Origin: Planoprotostelium fungivorum
Lineage: Eukaryota; Evosea; Variosea; Cavosteliida; Cavosteliaceae
Direction of reading: 5' to 3'
DNA length: 64,000 bases
Assembly: GCA_003024175.1 (NCBI GenBank)
Contig: MDYQ01000011.1
Span: forward strand, 124,001 to 188,000
Shown here: positions 49,449 through 64,000 of the stretch, one piece after another
How the letters are laid out: each line of letters starts with the position of its first letter
How positions within the stretch are numbered: position 1 is the stretch's first letter
The notes under the pieces: model-generated
Told to the model about the DNA's origin: nothing
The model's database searches: none
What the model saw: only the letters and a program-made list of their open reading frames with translations
Made by a program: the position numbers and the translations under genes

Positions 49449-50164
49449 TCAGACATCATCTAACACCCCTCTCATTGGAAGGAACGGGTTGGTCTTTGGA
49501 AAGTAGAGAGACGTGTCTGGAGATACATAGACACTCTGTGGTTCATACATCTGTCTCTGACGGAAGGCTTGCTGCATCCAATCGAACGATGGATAGTCAA
49601 ATGATGGAGGGTACACGGGCTCAGACTTCCATTCGTAAGGCATGTATAATTGATCTTGGGCAACTTTGTATGGATTCTGTGCTGAGAAGACGTGAGACAT
49701 TTTGACAAACATGGATCTCTCACTCTGGAACGGGGCCATGTACTTCGTTCCGTTCTGAGATTTCAATTGAGAGAGCTGCTGCTTGATGCTTTGATTCCTC
49801 TCGTGCATGATTCTATTAGATGATTCGAGTTGTTCCAGCCCTGTTCGGAGACGCATCAATGTCGCGGCAGCACACTCTAATATGGAAGCCTTTGTGGTCG
49901 TCACGTACTTGCATTCCGGTAGCTATCTCAACATCAGGGGGTTGTGAGACGAAACCCGCGTCCATTCTCACCAACTTCTTCAACTCATTGATCTGGCTGT
50001 TGATCTTCTTTCTTCCCTTCTCTTCAGACAGTGGTTTCCTTCTTACGTAAGCCCCTCCGATCCCATCGAATCACTCACTGTATCTTCTTCCTCTTCAATG
50101 ATACTTCCCCTCCTTCGGTCTTAATGATGTCCATCTCTAATGGTCTCTTCGCAGTGTGAGACAT
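49449..50164 (-). CDS. bHLH transcription factor
   Basis: MSHTAKRPLEMDIIKTEGGE leads into a basic helix-loop-helix: basic region and helix 1 RKPLSEEKGRKKINSQINEL, a loop, then helix 2 TKASILECAAATLMRLRTGL running into a leucine-zipper-like helix (SSNRIMHERNQSIKQQLSQL). The C-terminal part is Pro/Tyr/Met-rich and disordered, ending at 49449. It probably binds E-box DNA as a dimer. It is convergent with the GH16 gene. Confidence 0.75.
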
Positions 50165-50507
50165 GTGATCTCTCAGCCAATGGTGTGAGGGAGAGATTTT
50201 TTGCTACGGGTCCTTCTCCTGTGCCTGAGGTCACGCTTCCTAACGCAACTGCCCAATGTAGATAGACCCTTTTTGATACGCACCCGCCTCCGAGCAACAA
50301 AGACCTCTATAATGAAGCGACCCTGCGACAGAAGAACAAGTCTTGTCCTCTGAAGAAGTGGAGGAAGCTCGTTCTGAGAGGTTGTGAGAGAAAACATTTG
50401 GAATCGTTCCAAATCCAAAGATGACGACGCTGACGTTCGGTTGCCTAGGCGGTCGTCCTGCCAAAACATACCGAAACGTAAGTCGCAAAGTCCGAGAAAC
50501 ATTAAAC
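50165..50507. other. Region upstream of the bHLH gene
   Basis: Both strands contain open frames (a plus-strand MTTLTFGCLGG... at 50421 with a GTAAGT donor; minus-strand frames over 50173-50502). None forms a gene model I can support. Confidence 0.35.
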
Positions 50508-50679
50508 TTAAATAAATCCCTTTTTCGACCCGATACGTTTGGTGTGTTTCTTCTGAATCATCTGTCCCTTTCCGGTGGATTTCTTATATCGATTTCTCCT
50601 CGATATACGCAAGGCCAGAGATAGAGTCAGCAAAGTCGAAGAATTTACTCACCCTCAGGGCCCCCCAAAGGGTTACCAT
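50508..50679 (-). CDS. Micro-protein of about 33 residues, strongly basic
   Basis: MVTLWGALR splices in phase 0 (GTGAGT...ATATAAG) to KSTGKGQMIQKKHTKRIGSK and KGFI, ending at 50508. The Lys-rich composition and size resemble tiny mitochondrial or ribosomal proteins, but I do not recognise it. The next plus-strand gene begins only about 190 bp away. Confidence 0.4.
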
Positions 50680-50870
50680 GGCGACCTCTTGCTAATACTG
50701 GGCGGGGCCCACAGTTATATCTGGACAGCTGAAGGCAGAGAGGCCTATAAAGAGAAGGTGTTCACACACAAAGGACCTCAACACCGCACACATCCATGCA
50801 AGGGAGCCCACAACGCAACAACATTTTCAAGCCCACAAGACACAGCAGGGCGCATCACAAGACAGGAAAG

Positions 50871-51232
50871 ATGGTGACACCAAATCGAATCAAGCCAGAC
50901 CACAGCATGGACAACACTCTTCAAGGTTCGTCGTTCTATCGTGATGGTGATGGTGTCTGATCGTGATGCAGCTGGTCTCCTCCACTATCGCTCTGAACTC
51001 CTGAGACAACTGTGTCAAGACAGCCAGAAACTCCACATGCAGAGAGAAGCATCGGTTCAGACGATGACTGGAGTCATCCATCGTCTGGTCGGTGCGAGGG
51101 CGAGAGAGGAACAGAGGAAGGGCTTAGAGTCTGGGTTCGTCACTCAGGTGTGCTCCTCTCAATGATGGGACCTGGGATCGGCGTGGAGCCATTTTTGTGG
51201 ATGCATAGAGATCGACCGCGGAGAAAAGTTAA
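50871..51232 (+). CDS. Small helical protein of about 80 residues
   Basis: MVTPNRIKPDHSMDNTLQ is joined by an intron to a helical exon (LLHYRSELLRQLCQDSQKLH; VQTMTGVIHRLVGARAREEQ) ending SGFVTQ. A last short exon (RSTAEKS) ends at 51232. The helix has coiled-coil character. No family is recognised. Confidence 0.5.
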
Positions 51233-51292
51233 AATCATGGAGCGGTGGAAATAAAACGTGTGAATATCTTTTATTCTCTTCTCTGCATCACA

Positions 51293-53107
51293 TCACCACG
51301 TGTCGGCCTTGTCGGTCTTGATGGTGGACCTTCCGGGGGGCTGGTGAGAAGATGAGAAGGTGATGGAAGAGATGGATGTGCCGCGATTACGTGCGATGAT
51401 TAGATGACACACCTTCTTCGTCACGTTGAGTCCCGTGAGTGCTTCTTGCTTCGAGACGATTTGTAATTGTGTGAATTTCAAGTTGGTGAAGCGTAAGCCT
51501 GATACGGTCATTCCTTGGAGGAAATTCGATGACTTCTACCTTTCGGCTCCAGGATGCTGTGGAGGAGGCTGAAATCCACGACGTGCTGGGATTACGTCAG
51601 TCTACAACCCGCCATTTTTCGTTCTACAACGCGCCACTCACCGAGCCTATGACAAAGTTTGGCCTGGCCGTGAGAAGACAAGTCTGCGTCACGTTGAACC
51701 AATCGTCCCTCTCAGCCTTTCATCGTCACTCGTCTACATCGTTGTAGATGGGATTTCACCTTCGTACCGAAACGGAAATCGGTGTTTCTACCACAAGCGT
51801 AGACTCTGAATCCTGTTTCTCCGGAGAGGGCCAAACTATCGAGGGAGTAGATGCATATTGTCTTGAGAGGTATTCCTTCTCAGCGTCAGGAGGAGAAAAA
51901 GGGCGGGAAAAAGATGCGAAAGATGGCGGGAAAAAATGGCGGGAAAAAAATGGCGGGAATTCTCACCTCCCAAATCGTTCATGCGGTACAAGTTGAATCG
52001 AGCTTCGGTGTCTTCATCGTTGATCTTTGAAATTTCGAGGGTTCGGCTGGACCACTTGACCAAATGTTTGTGTAAGACAGTGCCTCTCATTACCACCGAA
52101 GCTTGGAGGTGTCTCTGTGACATTTCAGCGACATTCACAGATCGCATGACTCACGCTGTACGTCGTGGAGGCAAACTCTTTGTCTTCTTCGAGGGTGTGG
52201 GGGGTAGACACATATTTCTTGATATTTTCATATAGCTGTACAATCAATGTTCTGTCATTTTCTGTTTGTGTTCTCAATTTATAGCTGAGAGAGTGAAGGA
52301 GAACGTGTCGATGAACAAGATGATGATGATGATGGATGTCGGTGATGGATACTGTTTGTTGTTTGCAAAATCAACGGTGAAGACGTGCGAGAGGGATTTG
52401 TCTGCCTTCAAGTCCAATAGACCTTCAAAGGTAGATCTGTGGATGGCCTCTCCGTAATGGGCGACGATGATCTCTTTACTCGACATTCGAAATTGAATGA
52501 CGAGAGCCCTCCATCTGGGAGGGGTGAGATGTCATCGTGATGGAGATTTGTCGCCCACTTGTTACGATGAAACTCGAAAGTACCAAAGTTGGCGTTGAGT
52601 GCATTGCTACCCTCGCTCTCGAGTGATGCGATGGAACCCAGAACACTGTCTGAGAGGGATGATGAAGATCCTTGATCTGATACAATGAGGTGATGTAACT
52701 TGGATGGTGTATTATCACCTTCATTATCACTTGCGGAGCTATCGGATCCATTTTGTTCTTCTTCAGGGCTGTATATCGTCGATTCCAAACCCATACTGAC
52801 GGTAGTTGAGAATTATCGATTGTAATCGAGCCCACCGTGAGCCATCGATTGTATAAGGTATCGGAGGTTCGGCCATTGGAAGTGGTTCTCGAGCGCTCTT
52901 CGATCGCATTAATGTGTTATGATTTATCAACCTTCTCTGAGCTCCTTGGGTCGTGAAATCATTCTCTTCCTCCAACGGGTTATCTGGTGAAGGATCCGAG
53001 TCAAGATCGGTGAGAGAAATGCCTTTGGTCGGAGTGGGTGAGACGCCGACCGTCTTTGCTAGAGCCTGGAAGAAACGACTCACGCCGGACCCTCCATTGG
53101 CTGACAT
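51293..53107 (-). CDS. Uncharacterised multi-exon protein
   Basis: The start is taken at MSANGGSGVSRFFQALAK (53107); an upstream exon starting MSKVR at 53178 is possible. A disordered Ser/Asp-rich N-terminal third has PIPYTIDGSRWARLQSIILN and LESEGSNALNANFGTFEF. A folded C-terminal part follows: STFEGLLDLKADKSLSHVFT, HLQASVVMRGTVLHKHLVKW, FRVYACGRNTDFRFGTK, DDWFNVTQTCLLTARPNFVI and MTVSGLRFTNLKFTQLQIVS. It ends TIKTDKADTW at 51293. The beta-rich C-terminal half could be PH- or C2-like, but I cannot name it. One intron (about 51540-51655) holds three ATCTACAACG-type words. Another holds four GGCGGGAAA words. Confidence 0.6.
51900..51960. repeat. Four clustered GGCGGGAA(A) words in an intron
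   Basis: GGCGGGAAA-type words occur four times within 60 bp. Inverted pairs of the same word occur at 29245-29275 and 42769-42792. Confidence 0.85.
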
Positions 53108-53336
53108 CGTGTTGGTGTTGAGAGATGAGAGCACATCACCCGTTGAATCGCGGATTCGCACCTGCGAACCTTAGACATAGCGGTCCGCTTTGAACGATCT
53201 GTAAATCGGTGACATACAGTCCGTTCATTTCCTGGACAGACGTGCCTTCTATATCATCCACATTAAGACAAGAACTCTTCCCTTGAGAGATTCGTTCTTA
53301 TCAAGTGCCATGAGACGAAAAACCTTCAACAACGTT

Positions 53337-54806
53337 TCACTGTGGTTTATCCTTCTTCGTTTCTCTCGCGATGATGAGTCTTGCATCTCTGAGCCCTCCA
53401 CCCTGATGGGAGCTGATCATGAGGACCTCCGGCACGAAACACTTTGAGTATCGGTTCCTCTCCGTCACTCCATCTTTGACGAGTGCGACTCTTCGAGCAA
53501 TGTCAACGTCTTCCACGAGATCGCATTTCGTGAGGACCACTTGGTACTTGACGTTGTGGGATTCTAACATCTGCATCATGTCGAAGTCCTGGATGAGTCA
53601 CTCGTGAGATCATCGCTGGATGGGGTCGATGATGTCATTGATGTCGATGATGTCATTGATGTCGATGATGTCATTGATGTCGATTCTGTGAATGATGATG
53701 CATGATGCCGATCATTGATGTCGATGATGTGCCTGTGAATGATGTCGATGATGATGTGAAGGTGAAGGCGACTGCAGAGGATGATCTCACCACTTGTTTA
53801 ATATTGTGTCGTGCTGTAAGATGTCAATCTGTGTCCTCCCACATCATGCGACTCACAATCTACGAGCAAAAAGACCCGCTTGAGAGTCTTCCTCTGACTC
53901 AGATAATGGTTCATGTTATCATTCCACATCTTCTTTGACTCTTCGTCCGCATAGGCGAACCCGTAACTGATAATTTCGTCAGGATCTCATCGACTATCCC
54001 GCCTCATCACCCAGGTAGATCGATCAGGTAGAAACGATTCTTGAATTCGAACCAATTGATCGACTGAAAATTCGTCGACATTTCATCCAAATTTACATCT
54101 CACCTGAGTCAACCCCGGTACACGACTCGTCTTCGCCACGCGTTTACCCTGGATCGTCTCAATGTTTCGGTCCCATCTACAACTCTCCATTCTCACCGAT
54201 AAGGCGTTGATTAAGGTGGATTTTCCGACGTTGCTGCGGCCAACGAAGGCGAACTCGGGCAGTTTCTCTGGCAGGTAAGAACGAGATGTCTGCGCTGAAC
54301 CGAGGAAGGTGGGAGGAGAAGAGAAGGTCTTTGCGATCATGGCCTCTTCTGCTACATCGTGGATGATGGGCTTCGGTTTGTCGTGGGAGATGGTGTGACC
54401 GGATTTGTCCTTCTTTGGTGGTTTCGGTTTGCCGAGGCCGATGGCTCTGAGCTTTTTAAGAATGATGGGATCGGGTTGCATCATTCGGAATTGCTTGTTT
54501 CGACTGATGGACGAGGGATCTTCGGCTGCATGAGAGAGATCAGACGAGGAAGATCGTGTCAATGAGTGATTCGTTACCAGATGGAGTCTTCTGACGGAGA
54601 TGATATCGCGTGCGAACGTATTCAACGATCTTGACGCCCTCTTTTGTCAGCTTGGGAGGTTTGATGATGTCTCCATCGGGTTGTGTGGGGTCGATCGAAG
54701 GGTGATGTGATGTTGGATTGGGCGGTTTCGTAGTGTTTGATACATGACGTGTGAAGATCGGACGTCTTTGAACCTGTAAGACAGATATACTTCGAGAAAG
54801 CATCAC
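53337..54806 (-). CDS. EngB/YihA-type GTPase, probably mitochondrial
   Basis: The N terminus (MMLSRSISVLQVQRRPIFTR) is a typical mitochondrial presequence. After a linker come FAFVGRSNVGKSTLINAL (G1), KTSRVPGLTQ (switch), FYLIDLPGYGFA (G3), VFLLVDC and VVLTKCDLV (G4), and VLMISSHQGGG (G5), ending at 53337. EngB GTPases assist assembly of the large subunit of bacterial-type ribosomes, here presumably mitochondrial. The intron at about 53585-53830 is long for this genome because of a tandem repeat. Confidence 0.9.
53625..53684. repeat. 18-bp minisatellite, about 3.3 copies, in the EngB intron
   Basis: The unit GTCGATGATGTCATTGAT is repeated head to tail, with degenerate copies continuing to about 53750. 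It shares the GATGATGTCAT composition of many other introns. Confidence 0.85.
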
Positions 54807-54903
54807 GATCGGGTTGTGATCGTGATGTGATGTGTCTCAAACAATTCGACTCTTCGTTGTAAACGCAGCCACGTGACTGCAAACATCTTCGGGACAGACA
54901 TCA

Positions 54904-56779
54904 ATGAGGGTGACACTAGCCCTTCTCACCCTCTCCTCCCTGTTCGCTATATACCATTGTACATACACTTCGACAGATGTTTTAGAGGACAGACGCAATG
55001 CGATCAGACAGGCCACGAAACACGCTTGGAGGGGTTATAAGAAGCACGCCGGATTCAAGAATGATGAGTTGAGACCTGTCACAGCCAAATCATACAATTG
55101 GATGAACATGTCGATCACCGTCTTCAGCGCCCTCGACACACTATACATCATGGACCTCAAGGTAGTTCCATATGGCGACCTTTCTTTTAACTTCAAGAGT
55201 TCTGAAAGGTCCAGGATGAATACGAGGAGGCAAGAGATTGGGCAGTAAGCGGATTAGATTTGCAGAGAGACCTAAACGTCTCGTTCTTCGAAACAAATAT
55301 TCGAGTCGTCGGTGGTCTATTGGGTGAGTTCGCACATCTTACGTGTCTCATCATGATCTGATCTCATCTGGCAGGAGCTTATGATCTTACGAAAGACAAG
55401 CAATTGTTGAAACAAGCTGTCAAGGTGATTCCAATCTCTATATCTGCGCACCTTCACCTTGGATCTGAGATCATCATCAGGTAGCCGACAAGATGATGCC
55501 CGCCTTCAACAACAAAGGAATCATTCCATTCCCATCGATCAACTTACAGACAGGTAAAGGTTACGCCACATGGTCAGATCACGTCACCACTCTGGCCGAA
55601 CTCGGAAGTTTTCAACTCGAATTCAATTATCTATCACACCACACGAACAACCCAAAATACGCAGGTAAGCCCTCCCTCTTCGTTCTTCTCTGACTCTTTA
55701 CAGCTTACTCGCTCAAGGTAGTCGCTCACATGCAGAGTCTGAAGCCCGCTCATGGTCTTTACCCCACTCTGTACAATTTGAAAGACGGAAAGATATCGAG
55801 TCATCCGTCGAATCTGTATACCTTTGGAGCTTCTTCTGATTCGTTCTACGAATATGTACTCAAACAATGTGAGCACGTGTTTTATTCCATTTTAAATCCA
55901 ATCACGAAGGCCATGCATTTGACGTGGAGATGAGATCACTGATGACATCATGCAGGGTTACAGACGGGGAAGAGAGACAAAAAGTTGAGACAGATGTACG
56001 ATGAGAGCGTGGAGGGCATGCTGTCCATGGTGTATCGATCCAAGTTCTCCCACAACGTCTATATCGTAGAAAAGAAGGGATTAGGTTATGTCCTTCACGA
56101 GATGGATCATTTGGCTTGTTTCGTGCCCGGAATGCTGGCCCTGGGTGATTTATTTCGATTTAATCTTCCGTTTACAACGCTGAGCACGTGACCAGGCGCT
56201 CACGGCGAGACGTTGGATCGGGACATGATGTTGGCGGAAGAGATGATGACATCATGCATGGACCTCTACGCCTGCTCATCTTCGGGTCTGGCGCCCGATC
56301 GAGTTCGATTCCACGCCAGCAACATCTACGACTTCACACCGGTGGACGCGAGGTGATGGTCGACACCGACCATCACAAAGACATGATCTCATGTCGTCAG
56401 ATATCTTCTCCGCCCGGAGACGTTAGAGAGTCTGTATGTTCTGTGGAAGAAGACAGGAGACGAAAAGTACAGAGGATGGGCGTGGAAAGTCTTCACAGCC
56501 ATAGAGAGGAATTGCAAGACCAAGTATGGATATTCTGGAATCAAAGATGCGACACGAGTTGTTGACACACCGAAAGACGATGTGCAGGTGATGGATGTGA
56601 TGGATGTGATGATTGGTGATTGATGATGTGAACAGCACGCTTATCTTCTGTCGGAGACATTCAAGTATCTCTATCTCATCTTTGAAGATGATGCCAAGGC
56701 ATCGTATGATCTGCGGCGGGTGGTCTTCAATACGGAAGCTCATGCGTTGACGATCTTTCACAAGAGCGCGGTGAAATAA
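54904..56779 (+). CDS. GH47 alpha-1,2-mannosidase
   Basis: A signal peptide (MRVTLALLTLSSLFAIYHC) precedes the GH47 (alpha/alpha)7 barrel: NAIRQATKHAWRGYKKHA, SITVFSALDTLYIMDL, FETNIRVVGGLLGAYDLT, TLAELGSFQLEFNYLS, GASSDSFYEYVLKQ, HLACFVPGMLALGAHGET, RPETLESLYVLWKKTGD and KYGYSGIKDA. The C-terminal calcium-binding motif reads FNTEAHALTIF instead of the usual TEAHP. It should trim mannose from N-glycans in the ER or Golgi. About eight short introns are present. Confidence 0.92.
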
Positions 56780-56857
56780 AATGGAGTACACATGATGCAC
56801 CTTCATCTTTCGCTCACGGTGTCTTGATTCTCTTTATAGTAAAACATGTTCCCCTCT

Positions 56858-58142
56858 CTATACAACGTTGAACATCCATGGATGCACATCCAGGAGACAT
56901 GATTGGTTCATGTCGATCTGAAGGCCCGGTTCCGTCTTTACCAGTTGCATCATGTCTCGATTCATCTCTTCCGGAGGTGGCCCTCTATGATAGCTGATGA
57001 ATGTCATCCCAGGTGGAGGATGCATGAATGGATCCTCTTCAAACATCTTCTTCACGGCCACTGAATCAGGGAGGGCCTGGCCAGTAGCCGCGAGATTCAT
57101 CCGGTGTAACATCTCTTTCGTTGTGACGGGGGCTGTTCCATCGTCTTGTGCCCTGGCAACTAACTCGACGAGAACTCGAAGGTTTGTGTTGGCGGCATGG
57201 ATCTCTCTGTAGAGGGTGGTCGTCGCAGGAGGTAAGAGACTGTATTCAACGAAGCACCACGGTGAGTTCTCTAACCAGCTGACCTGAGATAGATTGATTA
57301 GTCATGTGTTACATTCGGAAGAGTGCACCTGTCGGCGGAGTCTCTGGTGTTTCACTCGGGTGTAATGATACCTCCTATACATTGCACGTCCCATTCGTAT
57401 GGCACCTCTGCTCGGCTTCCAAAAGACACCGTCACTCTTGGCCGACGGTACGAAAACGCCTTTATAGAGGTAACAGACTGGCAGGGGCATCAATAAGGTG
57501 TCCATGTTCTCGTCTGAAATCCATCACCTTCCCCCATTCCTCCTCACTCACCTATGACTATGGCCCTCTCCGTTTTGAACAGAGACGAATCCACATGTTC
57601 TAAAGAAGATACGGCTCCGAGGAGGTCCTCCACGAACTCTGTCCACTCGTTGCGTGACCACTCCATATCCCCGCTCAGAAGGAAATAATTGTATCTTGAT
57701 CTCAGAGGCAGTAGTGTTGCCATGATGCCATGCGGATGATGTGGTGGGTCTTCTTTTAGTATTATCAGAATTTGATCACCGTGGCACTGCCCTGCGTATG
57801 GCGACGTATCCGTGATGAAGAGACTTCTCGTAGAACTCCTTCCTGAGTCCTTAAGAAAAGATCCTGTGGTCAAAGTCGCAATGTATACCCGCTGTTCTTG
57901 TACCTCGCCCATCATGCGTAATTAGAGACGTCTTCTGTGCGGTGTTGGGTGCTATTCCACTCACTTTCCACAAGTGTGGTATGCAGAGTGCCCATCGGGT
58001 CCGTTGTTCTTTTTCCTCTTCCGAAATGTTTGTGAAATCTACGAAGAAAATATCTTCTGATGCCCTACACGGCGTGACACACGGTACCCGTGGGTAAGTC
58101 GGTGCACCCAATTCGTGGATGAATCATCCAATACGCATCCAT
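56858..58142 (-). CDS. Uncharacterised protein
   Basis: MDAYWMIHPRIG splices to ASEDIFFVDFTNISEEEKEQ and RTRWALCIPHLWK. Later exons read RSLFITDTSPYAGQCHGDQI, MATLLPLRSRYNYFLLSGDM, WTEFVEDLLGAVSSLEHVD, SDGVFWKPSRGAIRMGRAMY and NTNLRVLVELVARAQDDG. It ends in a Pro/Met-rich segment DVHPWMFNVV at 56858. The exons are convincingly coding, but I do not recognise the family. The short 57840-57960 splice junctions are uncertain. Confidence 0.55.
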
Positions 58143-58169
58143 TCTAGTCAAAATGATGAATAAAATGAA

Positions 58170-59868
58170 TTAAAATGAATTGCCTCCAATGCTCGATTCG
58201 TATTTTTCTGATGAAGCTTTTGTCTTCAGCTCACGATCGATGAATGAAGAGATGACGAGTGATCCAGAGGTATCGCCATCAACTACAAACGAATCACACG
58301 TCCGCAGCAGTCTTTATGAAGAGAGGAAGACGTTATTCGTCACCCCTCCTTCTCTGTACACCGGAGACTTCTCATCTTCTCTCCATGCGTTGCCTATCTT
58401 GTACTTGTAGAGGTACCTCTTTCCCCTCTCCAGCCCAGACACCGTAACCGTAAATTTCGACGGAAATTCTGGGTCAGGTTTCATCGGAGTGAGAGTCCAC
58501 TGAGTCCAATCTCCCGCCAGGTAGACCTGATGGAGTCGGCTGGTTGTAGATGGATAAATCGACTCACATTATCGTTCTTATTTCCGTACCACGTGAAAGT
58601 GTGGGATAGCTCATTTGACCTGATGGAGTGTACAGTTGTGATCACGTGACATCACCACTTACCCTTCCTTATCGTCGTCCATCGGAGGTTCAGCTCTATG
58701 ATATTTCAGTGTATACAACGTTGTAGACGAACACTCACGTGTCTATTTCCTCATGGGGTCGTTGATCGGTGGGATTCTCATCTGCACCGTCGCGATGATC
58801 AGTCACATGTGACACCACCTCCTCTGGAACAGAGTGGATGACGTCATCATTCGTCACTGCTACCTCGGTCGCTGTGGTCTCTTCGATAGTTTCCGACGAA
58901 ATTTCTGCGACTTTCACGCTCTCAGATTGTACAGCGACTGGTGCAGGAGGAGCATTGTCCGTCGACATGTCGACAGTCGTTTCACTTTCACTGACATCTT
59001 CCTCTTTTCCGATGGAAATTTCTGCTACTTTCACGGCCTCGAGTTGTACGGTGGGTGATTCGGCCTTGATTTCGGGTGCAGGATCGGATTTCTTTTGCTC
59101 TACAACTGGCTTCTCAAGAGGATGACATTCAGAAGGTGCATCTGATGATCGGGTCTGATGAAAAATGAGATCGTTCCATTATCATTATCATCTGATCTCA
59201 CCATCATCTGTTGAGATAGTCTCTTGTGCTTCTCCCTCGCTTCGAGCTGAGTTCATTCAATCGTCTGTCCGTGATTCGGATCATCACCTCCGCTTGTCTC
59301 TGTAATCTCTCTCTATTCTCCCGAACAGCCCTCTTCCACTCTTCTTCCTCTCTTCTCGCTCGCTCTACATCTTCTTCCTTCTTTCGGGCTGCTTCGATCT
59401 GTGTGTCCGTCAGACGATTGCAAGAGGATGTCATCCACACACCTCCTCCCTCTCCTTCTTCTTTTTCTCTTCATCGGTGATGCTGACGGTGGCTACATCT
59501 CCCGCGTCGATTTTCTTCGATCCTCTACTCGTTCTCTTTGTCTTTGGGGACTCTGTAACTTCCGGTGATGCGGAAGCATTTGGAGATGTTCTTCCCAGCA
59601 ATCGGCCGATGATGCTATCCAATTTAGAGGATTTCGTAGGCTTCGCTGTGGCCGTTCCCAGAGGTAGAGGTGCCATCTTATCTCCTCTGAAGGATTCCTC
59701 CACACGAGCACCCACAGTCATCGATCGTAGACGTCCACCCAAAGATGGAGACGAAGAAGGTGACGATGTTAACCTCGGCATCGGACGAGATGATGTGATG
59801 ATCTCGGTGCAGCTGTCAGAATGAAAGATCCGACTCGTTCTCGGAGAATAGTGGGAGAGATATCTCAT
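58170..59868 (-). CDS. AMPK-beta-like CBM (glycogen-binding) protein with a long disordered N terminus
   Basis: MRYLSHYSPRTSRIFHSDSC begins a Ser/Pro-rich disordered region, then a Glu/Arg coiled coil (ARKKEEDVERARREEEEWKR) and an acidic Val/Thr/Glu-rich stretch with two near repeats (VKVAEISIGKEED; VKVAEISSETIEE). The C-terminal domain reads FTWYGNKNDNVYLAGDWTQW, FTVTVSGLERGKRYLYKYKI and NVF: the AMPK1-CBM/CBM48 fold. It ends SIGGNSF at 58170, where the stop lies within a TAAAATGAAT repeat. The protein probably binds starch or glycogen, or acts as a targeting subunit. Confidence 0.75.
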
Positions 59869-60040
59869 CGTAAGCGAACGTCGGGCTCTTTGTTCTCATT
59901 CAGATCATCGGTCTGGATGCCTTCTCTGTGTGGTGACTCATCACTGGTGGGTTAACTTCCACCTGACATAGAGGGATTAGGACGATCAGATGATGGACTG
60001 AATCGAGTGACAGAAGCTTGTAGAAAATGGAATCATACCA

Positions 60041-64000
<3,960 letters not shown>

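Noticed and set aside
53153-53178. GGTTCGCAGGTGCGAATCC-like string resembling a tRNA T-arm
   Set aside because: No acceptor stem, D-arm or anticodon arm can be built around it; it lies at the 5' end of a protein gene.
58930-59060. Plus-strand frames rich in Ser/Thr/Phe opposite the CBM gene
   Set aside because: Antisense shadows of the acidic Val/Glu/Thr-rich region of the minus-strand gene.

Overview
The window is nuclear DNA from a gene-dense eukaryote. Nearly every gene is cut by very short spliceosomal introns, mostly about 35 to 60 bp and a few apparently near 30 bp, with GTGAGT or GTGAT donors and (T)GACAG, YAG or AAG acceptors. Genes lie on both strands with gaps that are often only 10 to 300 bp. 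The gene content is WDR24/GATOR2, DRG1, a Rap-type GAP, a Ste20-kinase/RhoGAP fusion, ankyrin/WD40 and FG-GAP proteins, an ABCC transporter and a GH16 glucanase. This content with these tiny introns fits a free-living amoebozoan such as a protosteliid or variosean; that placement is inference. I saw no retroelement, transposon, rRNA, tRNA or CRISPR array.

Layout. 1-2042 (+) is the 3' part of a coiled-coil gene. 2670-5795 (+) is a secreted FG-GAP-like protein. 5943-7098 (-) is a Cys-rich putative zinc protein. 7270-10908 (-) is a Ste20-like kinase fused to RhoGAP. 11272-12682 (-) is a polytopic membrane protein. 12863-14548 (-) is a beta-helix/IPT receptor-like protein. 14783-18331 (-) is WDR24. 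18596-20887 (+) carries an AbiEii-type nucleotidyltransferase domain. 21010-25405 (+) is an ankyrin-WD40-ankyrin protein. 25532-26889 is unresolved. 26925-28212 (-) is an LEA-like four-repeat protein. 28470-30358 (-) is a saccharopine-dehydrogenase-like oxidoreductase. 30508-33175 (-) is a HAM1/DUF4449-like protein. Two small genes follow. 34167-36193 (-) is an SPPF-motif methyltransferase. 36350-37076 (+) is a small membrane protein. 37157-37403 (+) is a mitochondrial-like micro-protein. 37612-39423 (+) is a RapGAP. 40251-43347 holds small disordered or uncertain proteins. 43463-45009 (+) is sulfite oxidase. 45449-46044 (+) is a small disordered protein. 46348-47890 (-) is DRG1. 48166-49312 (+) is the GH16 glucanase. 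49449-50164 (-) is a bHLH factor. 50508-53107 holds two small genes and an uncharacterised protein. 53337-54806 (-) is a mitochondrial EngB GTPase. 54904-56779 (+) is the GH47 mannosidase. 56858-58142 (-) is uncharacterised. 58170-59868 (-) has an AMPK-beta-like CBM. 60041-64000 (+) is an ABCC transporter cut by the window edge.

The strongest unexplained signal is a set of short, often palindromic words that recur inside introns of unrelated genes on both strands. They are CGTTGTAGAT/ATCTACAACG (about 60 sites by eye), TGATGACGTCATCA, GGCGGGAAA/TTTCCCGCC, GAAATTTC and a near-identical TTTTATTTCATTTTATTT block. They rarely occur in exons. The genes do not form an operon; functional themes shared between neighbours are small-GTPase control (RhoGAP, RapGAP, DRG1, EngB), secreted or surface glycoproteins, and glycan processing.
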